Below are positions 52,406-60,240 of a DNA stretch of 64,000 nt, in pieces. Source of the DNA: Alphaproteobacteria bacterium (lineage in GTDB: Bacteria > Pseudomonadota > Alphaproteobacteria > Reyranellales > Reyranellaceae); the NCBI GenBank assembly GCA_017307275.1, contig JAFKFK010000011.1, positions 124,001 to 188,000 of the forward strand, in the 5' to 3' direction. The position numbers and the translations under genes are program-made. The notes under the pieces are model-generated. The model was not told the DNA's origin. It did no database searches and saw only the letters and a program-made list of their open reading frames with translations. Numbering within the stretch: position 1 is the first letter of the stretch; the number at the start of each line of letters is the position of its first letter.

Positions 52406-53398
52406 TCAGCGATTGCGACGGGAGCCCCAGGCTGCCGCCATCTCGGGCTGAGACGAGGTCGCCTCCGCGCCCGAGGGCAGGGTGGCCTGATGATCGGCGA
52501 TCCAGGCCGCCACGTCGGCGGCCACGGTCGGCCCGGCCTTGTCGCGCATCAGCAGATGATAGCCGTCCTTGTAGAAGGCGAGCTTGGAATCGGAGCGCGG
52601 CGGCATGACCTCGATGGCGGCGCGGACCGGCTCCTGCGGCACGATGCGATCACCGAGCCCATGCATCATCAAATAGGGGCGCTGCACGTGGCTCGCGGCC
52701 GCGCTCGCATCGTCCATCAGGTTGATCAGCCCGTAGGCCATGTCGAGCCGCGTCTGGCGCAGCATCATTGGGTCGGAGCGCAGCTTGTCGAGGGTCTTGG
52801 GATTGTCGGTCGGCTTGTAGTCGATCGAGGTCGGGCCCGAAGGCATCCAGGGGATCGTATGGCCGAAGAACCAGAGGCCCGCGCTCGCCAGAGGTCCGAA
52901 GGTCTCGCGTGAACGAAGGGCGGTCGCCGACAGGATCAGCCCGTCGGCGTCCACGCCGCGGTCGGCGGCCACCAGGACGACGGCGCCCCCCATGCTTTCG
53001 CCTGCGAGGTAGAGCGGCACGCCGGGATACTTCGCCCGCAGCAGTGCTGCCACGGCCTTGGCGTCGTCGACCAGCGTGTCGGTGCCGGGCCAGCGACCGC
53101 GTGTCGGGCTGCCGCCGAAGCCGCGCTGGTCGTAGGCGTAGGTCGTGATGCCGTCCTTGGCCCAGGTCGTCGCGGGTTCCTCCCACGCATTTCGATAGTC
53201 GCCGAAGCCGTGCAAACCCAGGATCACCGCGGTGGGCGCGCCGTTTGCCGCAGGCCAGGTCGACAGCGGTAGCGCGGTGCCGTCGGCCGCGACATAACGG
53301 TTTTCGGTCAGCCGCGGCGCCTGCACCGTGCCGCCCGCCGGAACGACGGTGGGCGCGCAGGCGGAAAGCATGACCGAAACGGCGACGGCGGCTATCAT
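52406..53398 (-). CDS. Alpha/beta hydrolase, monoacylglycerol-lipase-like lipoprotein
   Basis: The 330-aa protein has a lipoprotein signal (MIAAVAVSVMLSAC, Leu-Ser-Ala-Cys lipobox), the oxyanion motif LGLHGFGDYRNAW, the nucleophile elbow GESMGG and late MMHGLGDRIVPQEP (Asp) and GYHLLMRD (His). This is the serine aminopeptidase/monoglyceride lipase fold, anchored in the envelope. The ATG at 53398 is preferred because the lipobox is then at normal distance; it leaves only 25 bp to the divergent zinc-protein gene. Confidence 0.8.
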   Translation of the reverse strand: MIAAVAVSVMLSACAPTVVPAGGTVQAPRLTENRYVAADGTALPLSTWPAANGAPTAVILGLHGFGDYRNAWEEPATTWAKDGITTYAYDQRGFGGSPTRGRWPGTDTLVDDAKAVAALLRAKYPGVPLYLAGESMGGAVVLVAADRGVDADGLILSATALRSRETFGPLASAGLWFFGHTIPWMPSGPTSIDYKPTDNPKTLDKLRSDPMMLRQTRLDMAYGLINLMDDASAAASHVQRPYLMMHGLGDRIVPQEPVRAAIEVMPPRSDSKLAFYKDGYHLLMRDKAGPTVAADVAAWIADHQATLPSGAEATSSQPEMAAAWGSRRNR

Positions 53399-53423
53399 GC
53401 GCCGGCGCAGAAGGAGTGGGATC

Positions 53424-53606
53424 GTGACTGAGCCGTTTGAAGTCATCACTGTCGATATTGACCGCGTCGCCTGTGATGGCGGTGGCGGCGCGTTAGGACA
53501 TCCCAAAGTGTATCTCAACCTGGGCTCGGAAGGGCATGTCGAGTGCCCCTATTGTAGCCGGCTGTACAAGCTGCGCGAAGGCGCCCGCCCCGCGCACGCC
53601 CACTAG
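53424..53606 (+). CDS. Zinc-finger protein, NDUFS6/zf-CHCC family
   Basis: The 60-aa protein has Cys-x8-His...Cys-x2-Cys (VACDGGGGALGHPK then ECPYC), the zinc site of the zf-CHCC family that includes complex I accessory subunit NDUFS6; free-standing homologues are widespread in alphaproteobacteria. It starts at GTG after AAGGAG and is followed 9 bp later by a MaoC gene, so it sits at the head of an acyl-CoA operon. In alphaproteobacteria it may bind complex I or act alone. Confidence 0.82.
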   Translation: MTEPFEVITVDIDRVACDGGGGALGHPKVYLNLGSEGHVECPYCSRLYKLREGARPAHAH

Positions 53607-53615
53607 GATCGCCCC

Positions 53616-54074
53616 ATGAAGCAACTCGGCGAAGGCTGGAACTGGCGCGATCTCAAGATCGGCGACAAATTCACCACCTATGGTCGGACCCTCTTCGAGG
53701 CCGACCTCTTGAGCTTCGTGACGCTTTGCGGTTTTTCCGAGGAGCTGTTCACCAACAAGGAATACATCAAGGAACACGCCCCCATGCGCGGCGGGCATCC
53801 TGTTCCAGGCGCGCTGGTCTATTCCATGGCCGAAGGTCTGGTGATCCCGACGACTCTGCAGGGATCGGGGCTTGCCTTCCTGTCGATGGGGTTCGACATC
53901 AAGGGGCCGACCTACGTGAACGACACGATCCATGTCGAGATCGAAGTCACCGAGATCAAGCCGACCTCGAAGGATCCCTCGCGGGCGCTGGTACGCACGA
54001 CCAACCTGGTGAAGAACCAGAAGGGTGAGACCGTGCTGATCTACACGCCGCTGCGCATGATGCAGGGCCGCTGA
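53616..54074 (+). CDS. MaoC-like hot-dog dehydratase
   Basis: The 152-aa protein has a hot-dog fold pattern: KIGDKFTTYGRTLFEADLLSFVTLCGF at the start and HPVPGALVYSMAEGLVI in the middle, with the conserved hydratase helix but a weak Asp/His pair compared with classic R-specific enoyl-CoA hydratases. It probably acts on acyl-CoA thioesters. Its stop shares a base with the next start (TGATG), coupling it to the crotonase. Confidence 0.75.
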   Translation: MKQLGEGWNWRDLKIGDKFTTYGRTLFEADLLSFVTLCGFSEELFTNKEYIKEHAPMRGGHPVPGALVYSMAEGLVIPTTLQGSGLAFLSMGFDIKGPTYVNDTIHVEIEVTEIKPTSKDPSRALVRTTNLVKNQKGETVLIYTPLRMMQGR

Positions 54075-54850
54075 TGGCCAAGGTCGCCGTCGAGAAGGAA
54101 GGCACGACTACGATCGTCTCGATCGATCGTTTCGCCGAAGCGCGCAACGCGGTCGATCCCGAGACGGCGATCCTGTTGCGCGAGGCCTTTTTCGCCTTCG
54201 ACGCCGACGACTCGCAGTCCGTTGCCATCCTGACCGGCCGCGGCGGCACCTTCTGCGCCGGCTACGATCTCAAGGTCGCGGCCAGCCGCGAAAGTCCGTC
54301 GGCGTTCGATCCGGCCGGTCCCGGTCCGATGGGAGCGACACGGCATCTTCTGTCGAAGCCGGTGATCGCTGCCGTCGAAGGCTATGCCGTCGCGGGTGGC
54401 CTCGAACTCGCGCTGTGGTGCGATATGCGTGTTGCGTCGGAGAGCGCCAAGTTCGGCGTGTTCTGTCGCCGCTGGGGCGTGCCGCTGATCGATGGCGGTA
54501 CGGTGCGCCTGCCGCGTCTTGTCGGCCATAGCCGGGCCCTCGACATGATCCTGACTGGCCGCGAGGTCGGCGCTCGCGAGGCGTTCGACTGGGGGCTGGC
54601 CAACCGTCTTGCACCAGAAGGGCAGGCGCTCGTCGAAGCCAAGGCGCTGGCCAATGTGCTGGCGAAGTTTCCGCAGACTTGTCTGCGTTCGGATCGCCAG
54701 TCGTCCTACGAGCAATGGGCGCTCGATCTGCCGGCGGCCCTGGTCAACGAGGCGCGGCGCGGGATGCCGGCGTTGCAGGCGGAGACGCGCAAGGGTGCCG
54801 CCCGGTTTGCCGCCGGCAAGGGACGCGGCGGTGATTTCGGAGAGATTTGA
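54074..54850 (+). CDS. Crotonase-family protein with partial catalytic pair
   Basis: The 258-aa protein has the crotonase oxyanion segment GGTFCAGYDLK and a second half GGLELALWCDMRVASESAKFGVFCRRWGVP. The first catalytic Glu of enoyl-CoA hydratase (Gly-Gly-x-Glu) is present, but the second (normally in Phe-Gly-x-Pro-Glu) is replaced by Cys. It may therefore be an isomerase, hydrolase or decarboxylase rather than a hydratase. It is coupled to MaoC upstream and to PhyH downstream (TGATG). Confidence 0.8.
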   Translation: MAKVAVEKEGTTTIVSIDRFAEARNAVDPETAILLREAFFAFDADDSQSVAILTGRGGTFCAGYDLKVAASRESPSAFDPAGPGPMGATRHLLSKPVIAAVEGYAVAGGLELALWCDMRVASESAKFGVFCRRWGVPLIDGGTVRLPRLVGHSRALDMILTGREVGAREAFDWGLANRLAPEGQALVEAKALANVLAKFPQTCLRSDRQSSYEQWALDLPAALVNEARRGMPALQAETRKGAARFAAGKGRGGDFGEI

Positions 54851-55659
54851 TGAGCCTGCCGACCGACGCCGAGATTGCGCAATACCGTAGCGACGGTGCC
54901 ATCTGCCTGCGCGGTGCTTTCTCGCCCGACTGGATCGAGCGGCTGCGCGCGGCCGTCGATGCCGACATGGCGACGCCCGGGCCGATGGTGCGCATCAATA
55001 CGCCCAAGGATGCGCCGGGGCTGTTCTTCGTCGACTTTCAGCTCTGGCAACGCCATCCCGATGCGCGCGCTTTCGTCTACGAATCGCCGGCGCGCGAGAT
55101 CGCGGCGCGGCTGATGGACTCGGACGAGGTCGTCTACTATCACGACCATCTGCTGGTGAAGGAGCCGGGCACGCAGGAGCGTACGCCGTGGCATCACGAC
55201 CAACCCTACTATCCGATCGACGGCGAGCAGGTCGTGTCGCTGTGGCTGCCGCTCGATCCCGTCGATCGCGCGACGTGCGTCGAATATGTGAAGGGCTCGC
55301 ATCGCTGGGGCCGCTGGTTCCAGCCCAAGTTCTTCAAGCAGGGCGGTGTCGATCTCGCCGTGCAGGACCCTCGCTTCGAGCCGCTGCCCGACCTCGATGC
55401 CGAGCGCGACCAGCATGAGTTCCTCGCCTGGGATATGGAGCCGGGCGACGTCATCGCCTTCCACGCCCTGACGCTGCACGGCGCTTCCGGCAATCGCTCG
55501 ACCTCGCGCCGCCGTCGTGCCTGGGCGACACGCTGGTGCGGCGACGATGCGCGCTACGCCGCGCGCGTCGGCCAGGTCTCGCCGCCGCTCGAAGGCCATG
55601 GCCTGAAGCCGGGCGACCGGCTCGAATGCGCGACCTTTCCCAAAGTCTGGCCGCAGTGA
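54850..55659 (+). CDS. Phytanoyl-CoA dioxygenase-family oxygenase
   Basis: The 269-aa protein has His-x-Asp at residues 115-117 (WHHDQPYY) and a distal His210 with Arg nearby (HGASGNRS), the Fe(II)/2-oxoglutarate site of PhyH enzymes. These alpha-hydroxylate acyl-CoAs or small molecules such as ectoine. The ATG overlaps the crotonase stop; the 3' end overlaps the LysE gene by GTGA. The context of MaoC, crotonase and PhyH suggests degradation of a branched or modified acyl-CoA. Confidence 0.83.
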   Translation: MSLPTDAEIAQYRSDGAICLRGAFSPDWIERLRAAVDADMATPGPMVRINTPKDAPGLFFVDFQLWQRHPDARAFVYESPAREIAARLMDSDEVVYYHDHLLVKEPGTQERTPWHHDQPYYPIDGEQVVSLWLPLDPVDRATCVEYVKGSHRWGRWFQPKFFKQGGVDLAVQDPRFEPLPDLDAERDQHEFLAWDMEPGDVIAFHALTLHGASGNRSTSRRRRAWATRWCGDDARYAARVGQVSPPLEGHGLKPGDRLECATFPKVWPQ

Positions 55660-56285
55660 ACGAACTGCTCGTGTTTGCCGGCGTGATCGCGCTGGCATCG
55701 GTGTCGCCAGGCCCTAACGTCGTTCTGGTCGTCGATCACAGTCTGAGCTTTGGCGTGCGGCGCGTTGCGCCCACCATCCTCGGTAACATTTCATTGCTGT
55801 TCCTGGTGGCGCTTGCCGCGGCGCTGGGTGTCGCCGCGCTGCTGCTCACGATGCCGGGGCTGTACGATGGCTTGCGGCTCGCGGGCGCCGCCTATCTCGT
55901 CTTCCTCGGCGTGCGGGCGCTCCGCAACGCCTGGCGATTGCGAAGCGATGCCGTCGTCGGTGCGCCGGCTGCCGAGGTGAGCGCGCTACGCCGATATCTC
56001 CAGGCCTTCTTCGTCAGTGCCACCAACCTGCAGTCCGTGTTCTTCCTGGCGGCGCTGTTTCCCAACTTCGTGCATCGCGACCAGCCGCTTGCGCCGCAAT
56101 TCTGCGTGCTCTTCTCCGTGCTCATCCTGGTCGTGGGCTCAGTGCACTTCGCCTACGCGCTGTCTGCGGCAGCGATCCAATCCCGCGTCGGCGACCGCCG
56201 CTTCCGGCGGTCCGTTCAGGCGGTATCGGGTGTGGCGATGCTGGGCTTCGGAACGGCGATTGCCGCCAGCGTCCTGCGCCGATAG
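55656..56285 (+). CDS. LysE/RhtB-family exporter
   Basis: The 209-aa protein (GTG at 55656, overlapping the PhyH stop as GTGA) has six hydrophobic segments and the LysE start NELLVFAGVIALASVSPGPNVVLV. Such proteins export amino acids or related metabolites. An ATG at 55626 would add 10 residues and run into the PhyH gene. It is the last gene of the zinc-protein/MaoC/crotonase/PhyH operon. Confidence 0.82.
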   Translation: MNELLVFAGVIALASVSPGPNVVLVVDHSLSFGVRRVAPTILGNISLLFLVALAAALGVAALLLTMPGLYDGLRLAGAAYLVFLGVRALRNAWRLRSDAVVGAPAAEVSALRRYLQAFFVSATNLQSVFFLAALFPNFVHRDQPLAPQFCVLFSVLILVVGSVHFAYALSAAAIQSRVGDRRFRRSVQAVSGVAMLGFGTAIAASVLRR

Positions 56286-56294
56286 CAGGCGACC

Positions 56295-57317
56295 CTACGG
56301 AACGAGTACCGCCTTGCCGACCACGGTGCGTTCTTCGATCAGCTTGAAGCCCTTGACCCAATCCGCGAGGTCGTAGGTCGCGGCGACCGTGGCCTTGAGC
56401 TTGCCTTCGACGAACCAGCGGGTCAGGTCCTTCTGGGCGTCGGCCACCATCGCGCGGCGCGTGGCGAGGGCTGCCTCTTCCTTGGGCGAGGGCTTTCCCT
56501 TGCCGCCCCAGCCATTCCAGTAGCCGTAGTAGAAGCCGATCACGGTCGCGTTCTTGACCAGGAGGATGTTGGCCGGGATCTGCGGGATGGTGCCGCTGGC
56601 GAAGCCCATCGGGATGAGGCGGCCTTCGGGTGCCACGCAGCGCAGCGAGGCGTCGAAGGCCGAACCGCCGACCGGATCGTAGATCACGTCGGCGCCGCGT
56701 CCGTCCGTCACTTCCAGCACTTTGGTGCGGATATCTTCCTGACGGTAGTCGATCAGATGATCGGCGCCGGCTTCCTGTGCGGCCTTGAGCTTGTCGGGCC
56801 CGCCGGCACTTGCGATCACGACGGCACCCATCGCCTTGCCGACCTCGATGGCCGTGAGACCCGATCCGCCGCCGGCGCCGTGCACCAGCAGCACTTCGCC
56901 GGGCTGCATCGCCGCCTTCCACTTCAGCGCGCCGTAGGCGGTGGGATAGAGCGTCGGAAAGTTGGTCGCCTCGGCATAGGGCAACTGCTCGGGGATCGGG
57001 ATCAGGTTGGCAGCGGTCGCGATGGCGTACTCGGCAAAGGCGCCTTGGCTGACACCGGTTGCGATGCGGTCGCCGACGGCGACGTTGCTGACGCCTTCGC
57101 CCAGGGCCACGACATGGCCTGCGAGTTCGTTGCCCGGGACATAGGGCAGCGGCGGCTTGTTCTGGTGCTTGCCTTGCACGCCCAGCATCGCGGCGAAGCT
57201 CACGCCGGCGGCGCGCACGCGCACCAGCACTTCGCCCGCCTTCGGCACGGGCTGCGGGATGTCCTCGATCTTCAGATTTTCGATCGGACCATAGGCATGA
57301 CAGACCAGCGCCCGCAT
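56295..57317 (-). CDS. Zinc-independent quinone oxidoreductase (MDR family)
   Basis: The 340-aa protein has the MDR Rossmann motif VHGAGGGSGLTAIEVGKAMG, the YPTAYGALKWKA segment and no structural or catalytic zinc cysteines, so it belongs to the NADPH:quinone oxidoreductase/zeta-crystallin group. It reduces quinones or enones. It follows the second crotonase by 22 bp on the minus strand and ends the puuD operon. ATG 57317 is preferred over an unconserved upstream extension. Confidence 0.85.
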   Translation of the reverse strand: MRALVCHAYGPIENLKIEDIPQPVPKAGEVLVRVRAAGVSFAAMLGVQGKHQNKPPLPYVPGNELAGHVVALGEGVSNVAVGDRIATGVSQGAFAEYAIATAANLIPIPEQLPYAEATNFPTLYPTAYGALKWKAAMQPGEVLLVHGAGGGSGLTAIEVGKAMGAVVIASAGGPDKLKAAQEAGADHLIDYRQEDIRTKVLEVTDGRGADVIYDPVGGSAFDASLRCVAPEGRLIPMGFASGTIPQIPANILLVKNATVIGFYYGYWNGWGGKGKPSPKEEAALATRRAMVADAQKDLTRWFVEGKLKATVAATYDLADWVKGFKLIEERTVVGKAVLVP

Positions 57318-57339
57318 CTTCGTTTCCTTTACTTCTGCG

Positions 57340-58107
57340 CTACTTCTTGAACTGGCCGTGCCGGCCTTCGCCCTTGGCGAAGCGCGCTGCACCGCTTTGC
57401 GATTCCTGCCGCCGTGCTTCCAACGACAGCTCCATCTCGCGCTGGATCGCGGCCGCCTCGTCGCGGTCGAAGCTCTCGTAGGCCGACTGGCGGTCCGAGG
57501 TCATGGCGATCGGCGGGAAGCCTGCGATCTGCAGGGCGAGCTTCTCGGCCTCGGCGCGTGTCGTGCCGCGCGCCACCTTGCGGGTGGCCAATCCAATGGT
57601 GATCGCCTCGTCGGCGCCCACGGCGCGGCCGGTCAGCAGCATGTCCATGGCGCGGCCCTGGCCCACGATGCGCGGCAGGCGCACGGTGGTGCCGTCGCTC
57701 ATCGGCACGCCCCAGCGGCGCGAGAACACGCCGAAGGATGCGGTCTCGTCGACGAGGCGGATGTCGCAGAACAGCGCCACGCCCAGCCCGCCGGCACAGG
57801 CATGGCCTTCGATGGCGGCAATCACCGGCTTGGAAAGGGGGGCACGCAACGGCCCATCGGCGCTGCCGGCCCACGGGAAGTAGTCCGTGCCGCCGCCCAG
57901 CTCCTTGAGATCGGCCCCGGCGCAGAAGGCGCCGCCGGCACCCGTCAGCACAGCGACTTTCGCCTGCGGGTCTGCCTCGAAGGCCCGCAGCGCATCGGCA
58001 AGGCCGTGGGCCGCTTCGTTGTCGAGGGCGTTCTTGGCCTGCGGCCGATTGATGGTGATCGTCGTGACCGGACCCTGGGTCTCGACCACGATTTTGGGGG
58101 TGCTCAT
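57340..58107 (-). CDS. Crotonase-family protein lacking both catalytic Glu residues
   Basis: The 255-aa protein has the oxyanion segment GGAFCAGADLKELG and the second segment CAGGLGVALFCDIRLVDETASFGVFSRRWGVP. Both hydratase Glu positions are changed, to Gly and Ser. It closely resembles the crotonase at 54074 (shared FGVF-x-RRWGVP and TVRLPR), so the two are paralogues of one non-canonical branch. It lies between the unknown 126-aa gene and the quinone oxidoreductase. Confidence 0.8.
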   Translation of the reverse strand: MSTPKIVVETQGPVTTITINRPQAKNALDNEAAHGLADALRAFEADPQAKVAVLTGAGGAFCAGADLKELGGGTDYFPWAGSADGPLRAPLSKPVIAAIEGHACAGGLGVALFCDIRLVDETASFGVFSRRWGVPMSDGTTVRLPRIVGQGRAMDMLLTGRAVGADEAITIGLATRKVARGTTRAEAEKLALQIAGFPPIAMTSDRQSAYESFDRDEAAAIQREMELSLEARRQESQSGAARFAKGEGRHGQFKK

Positions 58108-58116
58108 GACACCGTC

Positions 58117-58497
58117 TTATCTAACCGTCTCGAGTTCGTCTTCAAGCTGGGCGTTGGACCGCCTCGGTGTGCGGAAGTACCACCAGTTTTTCTGCGGGGT
58201 CCATTTCTCCTTGCGTGCCGTGCCATGGCCCCAGACGCAGCGCTTGAAGTCGCGTGTCGCCGCCGTGAAAGCCTTGTCGGCTTCGTCGAGCTTGAAGGCG
58301 TGGTCGCCCATCTCCTCGCGGCTGAACATGGGCAGCGCTTCGAGGATCAGTTCGCGCACGTCGACGTCGTTAAGCCAGTTGTCGAGATCGAAATTGTAAC
58401 CCTGCCGTTCGAGATCGGCGGTGAAGGCCGTCCACTGGTCGATCAGCTCGCAAAGGTCGGCGACGTCGGGCGGACCGGGAGGAGGCGGTGGCTTCAC
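58117..58497 (-). CDS. Acidic Trp-rich hypothetical protein, candidate immunity protein
   Basis: The 126-aa protein is not recognised. It has a Pro-rich start, an acidic, helical first half (VADLCELIDQWTAFTADLE, DNWLNDVDVRELILEALP) and a Trp/Lys-rich end (WTPQKNWWYF). Its ATG overlaps the upstream toxin-like gene by 4 bp (58494-58497), so the two proteins are translationally coupled. By position, size and charge it is a reasonable candidate for the cognate inhibitor of that protein. Nothing in its sequence proves this. Confidence 0.55.
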   Translation of the reverse strand: MKPPPPPGPPDVADLCELIDQWTAFTADLERQGYNFDLDNWLNDVDVRELILEALPMFSREEMGDHAFKLDEADKAFTAATRDFKRCVWGHGTARKEKWTPQKNWWYFRTPRRSNAQLEDELETVR

Positions 58498-58961
58498 TGG
58501 CGACCTCGCTCGGCCTGTCGCCGGTAATAGCGTTCGCCATCGTTCGGCTTGAAGAAGGTGCGGATGATGCCATTGGGATTGAACGCGATGAACGCCCCCG
58601 TCTGCTTGTCGAAGCGGGTCGTCACGCCGTCGTTGCGTACCGTTTCAAGGATGGGACCGCCGACGCGCGCATCGCGCAGGAGTTGCGCCTGCCGCAGATA
58701 GTCCTGCTTGGTGATGCGGCCAAACTCCGCGCCGTGCTTCTCGAAATGCTCCTCGAGACGTCGCGAATCGGCAAAGCCGACACTGGCCCCCCAGCCGCCC
58801 GTGCTCGATGCGGGCTCGCGCGCTTCTGCGACGGGGGAATTGCGCGCAGCGTCTCCGGCACTGCGGTCACTGACCTGGGTCCAGTAGAGAAAGATCGCGA
58901 CCGCCGCCAAGGCCGCCGCCAGGAGACGACGCCACGGCAGGCCGCCGGTGCGGACATTCAT
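58494..58961 (-). CDS. Membrane-anchored protein with BECR-toxin-like C-terminal domain
   Basis: The 155-aa protein has one hydrophobic segment (residues 12-29, RLLAAALAAVAIFLYWT), a low-complexity linker to about residue 60, and a C-terminal domain (70-150) with the order HFEKHGAEFG, YLRQAQLL, TRFDKQTGAF and IIRTFFKPNDGERYYRRQ. I recognise this order from polymorphic toxins assigned to the BECR RNase superfamily, where the Lys/His, Arg and Thr positions line the active site. It would be an exported or membrane-tethered nuclease. It starts 4 bp after the puuD stop with a weak ribosome site. Confidence 0.65.
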   Translation of the reverse strand: MNVRTGGLPWRRLLAAALAAVAIFLYWTQVSDRSAGDAARNSPVAEAREPASSTGGWGASVGFADSRRLEEHFEKHGAEFGRITKQDYLRQAQLLRDARVGGPILETVRNDGVTTRFDKQTGAFIAFNPNGIIRTFFKPNDGERYYRRQAERGRQ

Positions 58962-58965
58962 TCCG

Positions 58966-60153
58966 CTATTGTGCGCCACCCTTGAACCATCGCGCAATCA
59001 TGCGGCGCTCCGCGTCGGTGATCTGGGTCAGGTTGCCGGGCGGCATGACCCGCGAGGCGGCCGCTTGCTGGTTGATGGCGGCGGCCATGGCATGGATCTG
59101 CGATGGCGTTTCCAGCAGGATGCCCTTGGGCGGCGCCAGGAAGCCTTCCTGCGTGGGCTTGGCGGCATGGCAGGAAACGCAGCGTGCCTGAATGATGGGC
59201 TGAACCTGGTCGAAGGCGACCGGGCCGCCGCCATCGGCGCTCGGTCGCGGCAGCGCGAGCAGGGCAGTGAAAGCGATGAACACGAAGCCCGACGCCAGCA
59301 CCAGTGGATTGGCGTTGCCCTTGTGGCGCTGCACGAACCAGACGCGGATCAGCGCGCCGGCCACGGAGATCAGGATCAGCAGGACCCAGTTCCACTCGTG
59401 GCCGTAGAGACCGGCATAGTGGTTGCTGATCATCGTGAACAGCACAGGCAAGGTGAAATAGGTGTTGTGGACCGAGCGCTGGCGACCCATCAGGCCGAAC
59501 TTCGGATCGAGCGGCCGGCCTTCTTCCTTGGCTTTCACCATCTCGCGTTGGCCGGGAATGATCACGAAGTAGACGTTGAGCACCATGATCGTGCCCAGCA
59601 TGGCGCCGAAGTGGATGTAGGCGCCGCGGCCGGAAAAGATGTGACAGAGCGCCCAGGCCGAGGCGATGCAGTAGAGGAAGAGCAGCCCGCCCAGGACGGC
59701 GTCGTCCTGGCCCAGGGCCGACCGGCAGAGCCAGTCGTAGACCAGCCAGCCCAGAACCAGAAAGCCCAGCCCGATGGCGATCGCGGCAGGTTTGCTGAGT
59801 TCCATGACCGAGGGGTCGATCAGGGCGACTTCCGCACCGTAATAGTAGACGAGGCACAGCAGGAAGAAGCCGGTGATCAGGGTCGTGTAGGCTTCCCACT
59901 TGAACCAGTGCAGTTCCGGCGGCAGGCGCTCGGGCGCCAGGGAGAATTTCTTGGCGGTGTAGAAGCCGCCGCCATGGACCGCCCAGACTTCGCCGCCGAT
60001 GCCCTTGGCGATGTCGGCCGGATCGAGCGGCTTGTGCAGGTGGTTGTCCAGCCAGATGAAGTAGAAAGACGCCCCGATCCAGGCAATGCCCACGATCATG
60101 TGAGCCCAGCGCAGCAGCAGATTCAGCCAATCGACGATAAACGCAGCGTCCAT
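58966..60153 (-). CDS. puuD: Urate hydroxylase PuuD (membrane urate oxidase with cytochrome c domain)
   Basis: The 395-aa protein has eight or so membrane helices (conserved WAHMIVGIAWIGASFYFIWLDN, HFGAMLGTIMVLNVYFVIIPGQ) and a C-terminal cytochrome c domain with the haem motif CVSCH (residues 325-329) and a later Met in SRVMPPGN. PuuD oxidises urate to 5-hydroxyisourate with electrons passed to the respiratory chain. It is divergent from malate synthase by 87 bp and leads the operon containing the toxin-like and unknown genes. Confidence 0.9.
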   Translation of the reverse strand: MDAAFIVDWLNLLLRWAHMIVGIAWIGASFYFIWLDNHLHKPLDPADIAKGIGGEVWAVHGGGFYTAKKFSLAPERLPPELHWFKWEAYTTLITGFFLLCLVYYYGAEVALIDPSVMELSKPAAIAIGLGFLVLGWLVYDWLCRSALGQDDAVLGGLLFLYCIASAWALCHIFSGRGAYIHFGAMLGTIMVLNVYFVIIPGQREMVKAKEEGRPLDPKFGLMGRQRSVHNTYFTLPVLFTMISNHYAGLYGHEWNWVLLILISVAGALIRVWFVQRHKGNANPLVLASGFVFIAFTALLALPRPSADGGGPVAFDQVQPIIQARCVSCHAAKPTQEGFLAPPKGILLETPSQIHAMAAAINQQAAASRVMPPGNLTQITDAERRMIARWFKGGAQ

Positions 60154-60165
60154 GCTTCCTCGTAG

Positions 60166-60192
60166 CGCCTTGCCGGGCGGGGCCTCAAGGCG
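60166..60192. promoter_or_regulatory. Inverted repeat in puuD/aceB divergent gap
   Basis: CGCCTTG (60166-60172) and CAAGGCG (60186-60192) are perfect 7-bp arms with a 13-base spacer in the 87-bp gap. Possible binding site for a shared purine/glyoxylate regulator. Confidence 0.4.
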
Positions 60193-60240
60193 GTAAATCG
60201 CCCATTCGCAGTGATTCGAACGATTTCAAGGGGAAATGCA

